From: JANSWP01 sp041941305 | GTDB taxonomy: Bacteria; Bacteroidota; Bacteroidia; Chitinophagales; Saprospiraceae | Direction: 5' to 3' | Assembly (NCBI GenBank): GCA_041941305.1 | Contig: JBGTQJ010000008.1 | Location: 124,001-188,000 of the forward strand | DNA length: 64,000 bases | Shown: positions 35,163-43,121 of the stretch, piece after piece | Layout of the letters: each line of letters opens with the position of its first letter | How positions within the stretch are numbered: the stretch's first letter is position 1 | Translations under genes and position numbers: made by a program | Notes under the pieces: model-generated | The model's input: only the letters and a program-made list of their open reading frames with translations | Told to the model about the DNA's origin: nothing | The model's database searches: none

Positions 35163-38108
35163 ATGAAACTTAAAATCAACTTAAGATTTATCGTATTGGT
35201 TTTGATCCTTTGTCCAATGCTTTTGTTGGGGCAGAGAACAATCACCGGAACGATTACCGATTCCGAGACCGGCGAAACACTCATCGGCGCTAGTATTGCC
35301 GCACCAGGAACCGCTGTTGGGACAATAACAGACATTGATGGCACCTATTCTATTGTAGTGCCTGCCGAGGCAACTCAAATTGAGATCTCTTATACGGGTT
35401 ATACTGCTCAAACCATTAATTTGTCAGAAACCCCATCTAATGTCATTGATATTCAACTCGTTGCTGGTTCCATGTTGGATGAAATAGTCGTGATTGGCTA
35501 TGGTGAAGTAAAACGAGAAGATTTGACGGGCTCTGTCCAGACAGTAGGTTCAAAAGATTTTAACAAAGGCGCCATCACTTCCCCCCAAGAATTGTTAGCA
35601 GGTAAAATTGCTGGAGTACAAATTACCACCAACAGTGGCGCCCCAGGAGATGGTGCTGTTATTCGAATCAGGGGTGGCTCTTCACTAAGTGCTTCTAATG
35701 ATCCACTTATTGTAGTAGATGGGGTACCTATAGACAACGGTGGCATTTCTGGTTCCAGAAATACTTTAAATGCTATCAATCCAAGCGATATAGAAAGTTA
35801 TACCGTGCTTAAAGATGCCTCTGCCACAGCCATTTATGGCAGCCGGGCTTCAAACGGTGTAATTTTGATTACCACTAAAAAGGGAAGTTCTGGTAAAGTG
35901 AAAATCAATTACACTGCTAATTTTTCCTTTAGTGATGCCATTGAACAGTTGGATGTTTTGAGTGCAGATGATTTTAGAACTCTTATTAACCAGGAATTTA
36001 CAGACGGGCATCCAGCCCCGGGTATTTTGGGAAGTGAAAACACGAACTGGCAAGATGAGATTTTTGAAACTGCACTTGGAACTGACCACAATTTGAGTTT
36101 TTCCGGAACAAGTAAAGACAATGTTCCCTATAGATTGTCTTTTGGCTATACCAACAGAAATGGAATCCTGAAAACAGACAAATTTGAAAGAAACACATTT
36201 GCGCTGAATCTTTCTCCAAACTTTATGGAGGATAGACTTCAGGTAAATATATATGCGAATGGCATGTTTTCCAAAAACCAATTCGCAGATCGTGGCGCTA
36301 TTGGTAGTGCAGCGGCTTTTGACCCGACACAGCCAATTAGAGATGAGAACAGTCCTTTTGGAGGATATTTTACCTGGACAGACGTAAACGGAAACCCTAA
36401 TGGATTGGCACCTACTAACCCATTGGCACTTTTGAACTTAAAAGATGATAATTCTGAAGTGACGCGGTTAATTGCCAATGCTTCAGCTGATTATCGCTTT
36501 GGATTTTTGCCAGAATTGAGAGCCAACCTTAAACTAGGTTATGATTATTCCAAAGGTGATGGCGCCGTATTCATTCCATCATTTGCTTCTTTTGCGACTG
36601 ATGTAGCTACAGGAGGTGGTGTTAACAACCGATACCATCAAAACAAAGAAAACAAGCTTCTTGAATTCTATTTGAACTATGTCAAAGAATCTGGAATTCA
36701 CAAAGTAGACTTAATGGGGGGATATTCCTGGCAACGCTTTTTCTTCGAAGATAGATTCAGGAATTCCAATTTAGCTGGTACTCCAGCAGAAACAACTTCA
36801 GGAGAAAATTCAGGGGAGTTATTTCTGCTTTCACTGTTTGGGCGATTGAATTATTCAATTGATGGAAAATATCTCTTCACGTTCACCTTGAGAAGAGATG
36901 GTTCTTCCCGTTTCGCTCCAGATAATCGCTGGGGTTTGTTCCCTGCGGCAGCATTTGCTATGAAAGTGTTGGACAACCAACCTGGGATCCTCAATAACCT
37001 AAAACTGAGATTAGGATATGGTGTGACCGGCCAGCAAGATATCGGAGGATTTTATGAGCACCTACCCAGATATAAAGCGGGTTTTGAAAATGCACAATAT
37101 CAATTTGGGGATACTTTCGTAACGACATTAAGACCACAGGGTTATGATGCCAATATCAAATGGGAAGAAACTACTACTTATAATATTGGAATTGATTTCG
37201 GATTATTTGACCAACGTATACATGGGTCTTTTGAATATTATATCAGAGAGACTGAAGATTTGTTGAACTTCGTTCCTGTACCTGCTGGCACTAATTTGAC
37301 CAACTTTATCAATACCAATGTCGGTAGCCTGGAAAATAAAGGCTATGAGATTACTTTGAATTTTGTACCTGTCAAAAATCAAGATATCACCTGGGATTTT
37401 GGTCTAAATGCGACAAGAAATGAAAACGAGATTACAAAACTGATTGCCAGTGACGATCCAAATTATCAGGGCGTATTTGTAGGTGGGATCGCTGGGGGTG
37501 TAGGAAATACCATTCAAATTCATCGTGTTGGCAATCCTGGCAATTCATTCTTTGTATTTGAACAAGTATATGATGAACAAGGCATTCCGGTGGAAGGATT
37601 GTATGTAGATAGGAATGGAGATGGAGTGGTAACTCCAGATGATCGCTACATCTTTGAGCAACCTGCACCTGATTATTTCTTTGGTTTCTTTTCTAATGTC
37701 TCTTATAGAAATTTTGAACTCTCCTTTGCAGGCCGAGCCAATGTAGGCAATTATGTCTACAATAATGTACAATCCGATCAAGCCTTTCTCGGTCGTTTGT
37801 ATCATCCCACAAATTACCTGCTCAATATTCATGGCTCTTATGCCGAGACAGACTTTCAAGTACCTGAGTATTTGAGTGATCACTTTATCCAGGAAGCTTC
37901 ATTTTTGAGAATTGATCACATTACACTAAGCTATTACCTGGAAAATGCTTTTAGAAAATCTGGTTCTTTGACATTTACTGCAACCCTGCAAAATCCTTTA
38001 TTGATAACTGATTATACAGGTGTCGACCCTGAAATCTTCAGGGGAATTGATGGGAATATTTATCCACGTACACGAACCTTTGTTTTTGGTGTAAATGCTA
38101 ATTTCTAG
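35163..38108 (+). CDS. susC: SusC/RagA-family TonB-dependent outer-membrane receptor
   Basis: 981 residues. Signal peptide MKLKINLRFIVLVLILCPML, then a carboxypeptidase-like beta domain (RTITGTITDSETGETLIGAS). The TonB box region and plug follow (DEIVVIGYGEVKREDLTGSV; GVQITTNSGAPGDGAVIRIR; SATAIYGSRASNGVILITTK). The C-terminal barrel contains YLFTFTLRRDGSSRFAPDNR and ends YPRTRTFVFGVNANF with terminal aromatic Phe. It pairs with SusD 89 bp downstream to import glycan. The upstream 240 bp carries two small inverted repeats (TTGACgattGTCAA, CTTAC/GTAAG). Confidence 0.95.
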   Translation: MKLKINLRFIVLVLILCPMLLLGQRTITGTITDSETGETLIGASIAAPGTAVGTITDIDGTYSIVVPAEATQIEISYTGYTAQTINLSETPSNVIDIQLVAGSMLDEIVVIGYGEVKREDLTGSVQTVGSKDFNKGAITSPQELLAGKIAGVQITTNSGAPGDGAVIRIRGGSSLSASNDPLIVVDGVPIDNGGISGSRNTLNAINPSDIESYTVLKDASATAIYGSRASNGVILITTKKGSSGKVKINYTANFSFSDAIEQLDVLSADDFRTLINQEFTDGHPAPGILGSENTNWQDEIFETALGTDHNLSFSGTSKDNVPYRLSFGYTNRNGILKTDKFERNTFALNLSPNFMEDRLQVNIYANGMFSKNQFADRGAIGSAAAFDPTQPIRDENSPFGGYFTWTDVNGNPNGLAPTNPLALLNLKDDNSEVTRLIANASADYRFGFLPELRANLKLGYDYSKGDGAVFIPSFASFATDVATGGGVNNRYHQNKENKLLEFYLNYVKESGIHKVDLMGGYSWQRFFFEDRFRNSNLAGTPAETTSGENSGELFLLSLFGRLNYSIDGKYLFTFTLRRDGSSRFAPDNRWGLFPAAAFAMKVLDNQPGILNNLKLRLGYGVTGQQDIGGFYEHLPRYKAGFENAQYQFGDTFVTTLRPQGYDANIKWEETTTYNIGIDFGLFDQRIHGSFEYYIRETEDLLNFVPVPAGTNLTNFINTNVGSLENKGYEITLNFVPVKNQDITWDFGLNATRNENEITKLIASDDPNYQGVFVGGIAGGVGNTIQIHRVGNPGNSFFVFEQVYDEQGIPVEGLYVDRNGDGVVTPDDRYIFEQPAPDYFFGFFSNVSYRNFELSFAGRANVGNYVYNNVQSDQAFLGRLYHPTNYLLNIHGSYAETDFQVPEYLSDHFIQEASFLRIDHITLSYYLENAFRKSGSLTFTATLQNPLLITDYTGVDPEIFRGIDGNIYPRTRTFVFGVNANF

Positions 38109-38125
38109 AATGAAATCGTGTTCCT

Positions 38126-38183
38126 GTGTTTATGTGTTCATGTCTGTATTTGATTTAAACACATCACACAAAAATTTAAACAC
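38126..38183 (+). repeat. Weak low-complexity hairpin between susC and susD
   Basis: GTGTTT-ATGTGTT pairs with AACACAT and AAACAC, with a 13-base bulge. It is weaker than those at the following junctions but of similar word-like make-up. Confidence 0.4.
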
Positions 38184-38197
38184 TCAACATAAATATC

Positions 38198-40399
38198 ATG
38201 AATTTTAAATCATATAAAATCCTGTTGCTGACGCTCCTCGGAATTTCCATGGTTGGTACATCTTGTTTTAAAGATTTGGATACCGTTCCCCTCGATCCTG
38301 ATGAAGTGACAGCTGAAACTGTTTATGACGACCCAGAAGCCTACCGTCAGGTTTTGGCGAAGGTTTACGCAGGCTTATCCGTTACTGGGCAACAAGGACC
38401 CGCCGGAGATGCCGATATTGCCGGAATTGATGAAGGCTTTGGACAATATTTAAGAGGCTTGTGGTACCATCAGGAATTTTCAACTGATGAAGCAGTTGTT
38501 GGTTGGAATGACCAAACTATCAAAGATTTTCATGAACAAGATTGGGACGCCAATGACGTGTTCATTTCTGCTTTTTATAGCCGGATTTTTTATCAAATCT
38601 CGCTCTGTAATGAGTTTTTAAGAGAGACCACAGATGATAAATTAAATAGTAGAGGTGTAGATGCAACCTTGAAAGCAGAAATTCAAACTTACCGCGCTGA
38701 AACCCGATTCATGAGAGCATTGAGTTACTGGCATGCCCTGGATCACTTCCGAAATGTGCCTTTTGTTACAGAAGCAGATGCAGTAGGTGCATTCTTTCCG
38801 GAACAAATTGCTCCTGCAGATTTATATACTTTCATAGAGTCAGAACTAAGAGATGTTGAAAATACATTACTGGCTCCCAGAAGCAATGAATATGGTAGAG
38901 CTGATCAAGCTGCTGCATGGATGCTTTTGGCAAAATTATATCTGAATGCAGAAGTTTATACAGGAAAAAGTGCTTATTCGGAATGCTTAACTTATTGCAA
39001 TAAGATCATTGATGCAGGCTATGAGTTAGATGAAAAATATGCCTATGTATTCCTGGCGGATAATAACCTCTCCAAAGAAGTTATTTTCCCTGTAACCTAT
39101 GACGGATCCCGCACCCGTACCTGGGGTGGCACCACTTTTATTATCCATGCAACTGTAGGAGGAAATATGAACCCTACAGATTATGGAATTGATACGGGTT
39201 GGGGAGGAACAAGAGTGACAAGTGCATTGGTAAACAAATTTCCAGCAGTTGCAAGTGATGATGGAGGTGGGTTTTTAGTTTCTCCAGTGTCAGGGGAGAC
39301 TTATCCCGAAATTTATGTGCCAGGTAATTTTGTTGGCTGGAATCCAAATAATGCACCAGCATTAACGTCTCCTCTCGATGATGGCCTTTATGAAGGTTAT
39401 CTATATTTTGAAGATGCCAATACCCAGATAAAGTTTACCCCTGAGAGAAGTTTCAGCGGAAATTATGGTGATGATGGTGGTGATGGAACCCTGGATCCCA
39501 ATGGAGATAATATTATTGTCGCTGAACCTGGATTTTATAGGCTAAATGTTGATTTGAATGCCATGACCTATACCATTGAAAAAACAGAATGGGGAATCAT
39601 TGGTTCTGCCACACCAAATGGATGGGATTCGGATATTGATATGACCTATGATCCAGTTGATACTTCATGGGTAGTAGAAACATTCCTGGACGCGGGTGAA
39701 TTAAAATTTAGAGCGAATGACGATTGGGCTATTAATTTTGGAGATGATGGGGCAGATGCAATATTAGAAGCCGATGGTGGCAATATCGTTATTTCAAACA
39801 AGAGCAATTATAGAATACGGCTGTATCTGGACAAACCAGATTATACCTATTCTATAGAAATTACGAGTTCTGACTCTAGAGCTATGTTCTACACAGATGG
39901 TCAAAATCTGGAAATTTTAGATATATCTCAGTTTACAGATGGATATGCAGTGACTAAATTCAAAAACTTGGATCGAAGTGGAGCAAATGGTTCGGATTTG
40001 ACTTTCCCCGATACCGACTTCCCAATGTTTCGTTTAGCGGATACTTATCTGATGTATGCAGAATGTGTGCTGAGAGGTGGAGGGGGTGATATGGCTACCG
40101 CTGTTCAATACATTAATGAAATCAGAACTCGTGCCTACGGAGATACCGCTGGAAATGTTGAGGAATCAGAAGTAACGCTCGATTTTATTTTGGATGAGCG
40201 TGCAAGAGAATTATTCTGGGAGGCACAGCGCCGAACAGATTTAATTCGCTTTGGACAGTTTTCTGATGGGAATTACGTTTGGCCATGGAAAGGTGGCGTT
40301 CCTGAAGGAACAGCTGTACAAGCTCACTTTGACGTTTACCCGATTCCAGCTGCTGACTTAGGAGCAAATCCGAATTTGACTCAAAATCAAGGTTATTAA
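38198..40399 (+). CDS. susD: SusD/RagB-family lipoprotein with two inserted starch-binding-like modules
   Basis: 733 residues, about 180 longer than a usual SusD. Lipoprotein signal ending GTSC. The TPR-rich SusD core is present: YRQVLAKVYAGLS, FMRALSYWHALDHFRNVPFV, RADQAAAWMLLAKLYLNAEVY, and the C-terminal DTYLMYAECVLRGGG and RARELFWEAQRRTDLIRFGQ. Residues about 369-556 are an insert of two SusE/SusF-type modules: a first divergent copy (YVPGNFVGWNP) and a second with WGIIGSATPNGWDSDIDM and AGELKFRANDDWAINFGDDG. They match the modules of the two genes downstream. The insert lies between ALVNKFPA and the D-S-R-A-M-F segment, in the substrate-facing half. It should bind glucan on the cell surface with SusC. 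Confidence 0.93.
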   Translation: MNFKSYKILLLTLLGISMVGTSCFKDLDTVPLDPDEVTAETVYDDPEAYRQVLAKVYAGLSVTGQQGPAGDADIAGIDEGFGQYLRGLWYHQEFSTDEAVVGWNDQTIKDFHEQDWDANDVFISAFYSRIFYQISLCNEFLRETTDDKLNSRGVDATLKAEIQTYRAETRFMRALSYWHALDHFRNVPFVTEADAVGAFFPEQIAPADLYTFIESELRDVENTLLAPRSNEYGRADQAAAWMLLAKLYLNAEVYTGKSAYSECLTYCNKIIDAGYELDEKYAYVFLADNNLSKEVIFPVTYDGSRTRTWGGTTFIIHATVGGNMNPTDYGIDTGWGGTRVTSALVNKFPAVASDDGGGFLVSPVSGETYPEIYVPGNFVGWNPNNAPALTSPLDDGLYEGYLYFEDANTQIKFTPERSFSGNYGDDGGDGTLDPNGDNIIVAEPGFYRLNVDLNAMTYTIEKTEWGIIGSATPNGWDSDIDMTYDPVDTSWVVETFLDAGELKFRANDDWAINFGDDGADAILEADGGNIVISNKSNYRIRLYLDKPDYTYSIEITSSDSRAMFYTDGQNLEILDISQFTDGYAVTKFKNLDRSGANGSDLTFPDTDFPMFRLADTYLMYAECVLRGGGGDMATAVQYINEIRTRAYGDTAGNVEESEVTLDFILDERARELFWEAQRRTDLIRFGQFSDGNYVWPWKGGVPEGTAVQAHFDVYPIPAADLGANPNLTQNQGY

Positions 40400-40403
40400 C
40401 AAA

Positions 40404-40469
40404 TGATGAATGATAAGTGATGAATGATGAGTTTTTTCAACTCAACCATTCATCACTTATCATTCATCA
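40404..40469 (+). repeat. Low-complexity hairpin between susD and the SusE-like gene
   Basis: 23-bp perfect arms beginning TGATGAATGATAAGTGATG; the arm is built from TGATGAA/TGATAAG words. It begins 5 bp after the susD stop and ends before the next ATG. Confidence 0.85.
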
Positions 40470-40486
40470 CTTATCATTCAAAAAAG

Positions 40487-41527
40487 ATGTTTAAAAAATA
40501 TATACTCTTCAGTTTGCTCGCAGCTACCGCATTTTTTTCTTGTGATGACAGAGTAAACGACCCCTTACTGAATTTTGGAGATGTGCCAGTATTGACAAGT
40601 CCTTCTGCTGGTTCTGCGTTTGTATTAGAAGAAGCTGCTGCGGATGACAATCTCACTAATTTCGAATGGACGGCAGCTGATTTCGGCTTTCAAGCTGGAA
40701 TTGATTACATCTTACAGCTAGATGCTGTAGGAAATAATTTTGCCGAGGCCATTACAATAGGAGTTGTGAACGGTTTGTCATTTTCTGACTTAAGTGTAGG
40801 CAAGCTCAATAATATCATGTTAGCCAAAGGATTACCCTTTGGTTTTGATAACGAGATGGAAATTCGCGTTTGTGCCAGTGTCAGTGATGAAGTGGAGCAA
40901 CTTTGTTCTTCTGCAGTCGGCGTTACTATCAATCCATTCCAGGCTGAAGTGGTTTATCCGTTCTTAACAGTACCTGGAGATTATCAAGACTGGAATCCTG
41001 CAGATGAGAACTACAAGGTTTTCTCCAGAAAAAGCGATGATATTTATGAAGGCTATATTTACTTCGAAGTAGATATGGCAGTTTATAAGTTTGCCCAAGA
41101 TTTGGGTTGGGACACAAACTGGGGCGATATTGAACCAGATGGAGTACTTGATCCAGGTGGTATCGATAATAATATCCCAATCAATGATGGAATGGGCATG
41201 TACTTGTTACATTGCGATTTAAATACTTTGACTCATTTCAACCTGAAAACGGATTGGGGCGTAATTGGAGATGCCACTCCCGGGGGATGGGATACGGATA
41301 CCGATTTGGAATGGGATGGTGAAAAATTAACCATCACTATGGATTTAAGTGTTGGAGAAATTAAGTTCCGTGCAAATGATGTGTGGGATGTCAACTATGG
41401 TGATGATTTCACCAACGGTACATTAGAAGCTGATGGAGCCAATATTCCGATTGCTGAAGCTGGTAATTATACCATTGACTTGATATTGAATGTTGCAGAT
41501 TACACCTATACACTAACGAAAAACTGA
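40487..41527 (+). CDS. susE: SusE-like outer-membrane starch-binding lipoprotein
   Basis: 347 residues. The ATG at 40487 gives MFKKYILFSLLAATAFFSC, a lipoprotein signal with Cys19; the longer ORF from 40424 runs through a hairpin and is not used. An N-terminal SusE domain (VLTSPSAGSAFVLEEAAADD; FEWTAADFGFQAGIDYILQL) is followed by two carbohydrate-binding-like modules: VPGDYQDWNP onward, and WGVIGDATPGGWDTDTDLEW with GEIKFRANDVWDVNYGDD. This pair is the same order as in the SusD insert. Surface starch binding is expected by analogy with SusE. Confidence 0.9.
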   Translation: MFKKYILFSLLAATAFFSCDDRVNDPLLNFGDVPVLTSPSAGSAFVLEEAAADDNLTNFEWTAADFGFQAGIDYILQLDAVGNNFAEAITIGVVNGLSFSDLSVGKLNNIMLAKGLPFGFDNEMEIRVCASVSDEVEQLCSSAVGVTINPFQAEVVYPFLTVPGDYQDWNPADENYKVFSRKSDDIYEGYIYFEVDMAVYKFAQDLGWDTNWGDIEPDGVLDPGGIDNNIPINDGMGMYLLHCDLNTLTHFNLKTDWGVIGDATPGGWDTDTDLEWDGEKLTITMDLSVGEIKFRANDVWDVNYGDDFTNGTLEADGANIPIAEAGNYTIDLILNVADYTYTLTKN

Positions 41528-41535
41528 TGATTTAA

Positions 41536-41601
41536 AAGTTCAAGCTTAAGTGTAAGTTCAAGCTTAAATTTTAACTTGATCTAATACTTGAACTTGAACT
41601 T
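41536..41601 (+). repeat. Low-complexity hairpin between SusE-like and GH53 genes
   Basis: About 31-bp arms beginning AAGTTCAAGCTTAAGTG pair with about 7 mismatches; the unit is AAGTTCAAG/CTTAA. It begins 8 bp after the preceding stop. The same words occur in the hairpins at 22118 and 55802. Confidence 0.75.
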
Positions 41602-41612
41602 ATTACACTTTC

Positions 41613-43007
41613 ATGAACAACCCAATCCTCATACTAGGCTCAATACTCTTCCTATTGTTTTCTTCTGGAGCTTGTGACCAGCAAGAAAACCCTACGGACA
41701 CTTTTGTTTTCGCAAAATTTAGAGTTGAGGGAGATGGTTGTGTAGCACCTTGCCAGGTTCAATTCTTCAATGAATCCACCAATGCTACTTCTTTTGAGTG
41801 GGATTTTGGAAATGGCACCAACAGTACAATAGAAAATCCCTTAATTACTTTTTTAGAGCATGGAGAATTTATGGTTTCCCTGACAGCTTCCAATTCAAAT
41901 GGAAATGCAAAGACTGCCACACAACTCATAACTATAGATAACGATGTCACAGACCTGGATTTTATTACAGGAATGGATTTGTCTTACCAACCATTTTTAG
42001 ACAATTACCAAACTCAGTTTCGGGACGAAAACGGACAGCTCATTAATGACTTTTGGGGGTACGTAAAAGAAAATGGAGTGAACCTGGTTCGCTTGCGCTT
42101 ATTTCATACTCCAGACAACAGCGATGAAGTGGTTAATAGTAGCAGACTTCAAGACATATTGACACTCTGTGAAAAAGTAAAGGCTACGGGAAATAATATT
42201 CTACTTGATTTTCATTACTCTGATACCTGGGCAGATCCTGGAAAGCAATTTGTACCGGCAGCCTGGGAGGGGAAATCGTTTGAAGAAATTAGAGATAGTG
42301 TGTATGCTTATACAAAATTTGTTTTGGGACAACTACATGCGCAAAACACCCTTCCGGAAATCGTTCAAATTGGCAATGAAATCAATTCAGGCATGCTATG
42401 GAATTATGGCAAAGTATGGGGGCAATTTGACCATAACTGGGGCAATCTGGTTAGTTTGATCGATGCTGCCAAACAAGCCATCACAGAAATAGAAAGTACT
42501 TCCGGCAAAAACATACAGAAAATGATTCACATAGCTGGGATCAACGACGCAACCTACTTTTTTGACAAATTAGTTGATCAGGGGGCTACATTCGATTTGA
42601 TTGGGCTTTCATTTTACCCTTGGTGGCATGGACAAGATTTGACAGAAATCGAAAACAGTCTGAACACCATTTCTGAAAAATACAACAAGCCCATCCTTAT
42701 TGCAGAAACAAGCTACCCTTTTACTTTAGAATGGAATGATTGGACAAATAATGTGCTTGGTTCGGAAGAAAACCTGGTTGATGGCTATCCCGCCAGCCCA
42801 GAAGGACAAAAAGCTTTTTATGAGCACTTGGCCAACATGCTTAAAAACCTGCCAAACAATAGCGGTAAAGGTTTTATATGGTGGGCACCTGATTATGTAG
42901 CCTTTAACGGGAATCAATCTTCAGAAGGTTCGGCATTTGAGAATTTATGCACTTTTGATTTTGCTCACAAAGCACTTCCAGTAATGGAGGTTTTTAGAAA
43001 TAACTAA
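41613..43007 (+). CDS. GH53 endo-beta-1,4-galactanase lipoprotein with PKD domain
   Basis: 464 residues. Signal peptide with lipobox SSGAC (Cys21). A PKD domain follows (about 31-110, VAPCQVQFFNESTNATSFEW, DFGNGT), then the GH53 barrel: FITGMDLSYQPFLDN, RLRLFHTPDN, ILLDFHYSDTWADPG, acid/base E256 in IQVGNE-like VQIGNEINSG, nucleophile E365 in ILIAETSYP. GH53 cuts arabinogalactan, not alpha-glucan, so its place in this locus is unexpected. The start ATG is 12 bp after the hairpin. It is downstream of the SusE-like gene in the same direction. Confidence 0.92.
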   Translation: MNNPILILGSILFLLFSSGACDQQENPTDTFVFAKFRVEGDGCVAPCQVQFFNESTNATSFEWDFGNGTNSTIENPLITFLEHGEFMVSLTASNSNGNAKTATQLITIDNDVTDLDFITGMDLSYQPFLDNYQTQFRDENGQLINDFWGYVKENGVNLVRLRLFHTPDNSDEVVNSSRLQDILTLCEKVKATGNNILLDFHYSDTWADPGKQFVPAAWEGKSFEEIRDSVYAYTKFVLGQLHAQNTLPEIVQIGNEINSGMLWNYGKVWGQFDHNWGNLVSLIDAAKQAITEIESTSGKNIQKMIHIAGINDATYFFDKLVDQGATFDLIGLSFYPWWHGQDLTEIENSLNTISEKYNKPILIAETSYPFTLEWNDWTNNVLGSEENLVDGYPASPEGQKAFYEHLANMLKNLPNNSGKGFIWWAPDYVAFNGNQSSEGSAFENLCTFDFAHKALPVMEVFRNN

Positions 43008-43010
43008 TAA

Positions 43011-43098
43011 TTATTTGATGTTCTGATGCTGCGATGCTATGATGATTTGATCTTAGAATAATAGCATCGCAACACCAAACAATCAAAACATCAATAAA
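43011..43098 (+). repeat. Low-complexity hairpin between GH53 and T9SS starch-binding genes
   Basis: The left arm TTATTTGATGTTCTGATG...GCGATGCTATGATG pairs with a right arm containing ATAGCATCGCAACACC and CAATCAAAACATCAATAA, with one bulge of about 7 bases. The words are GATG/CTATGATG. It begins 4 bp after the preceding stop. Confidence 0.75.
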
Positions 43099-43121
43099 AT
43101 CACTTTTTAAATTAATTAACT

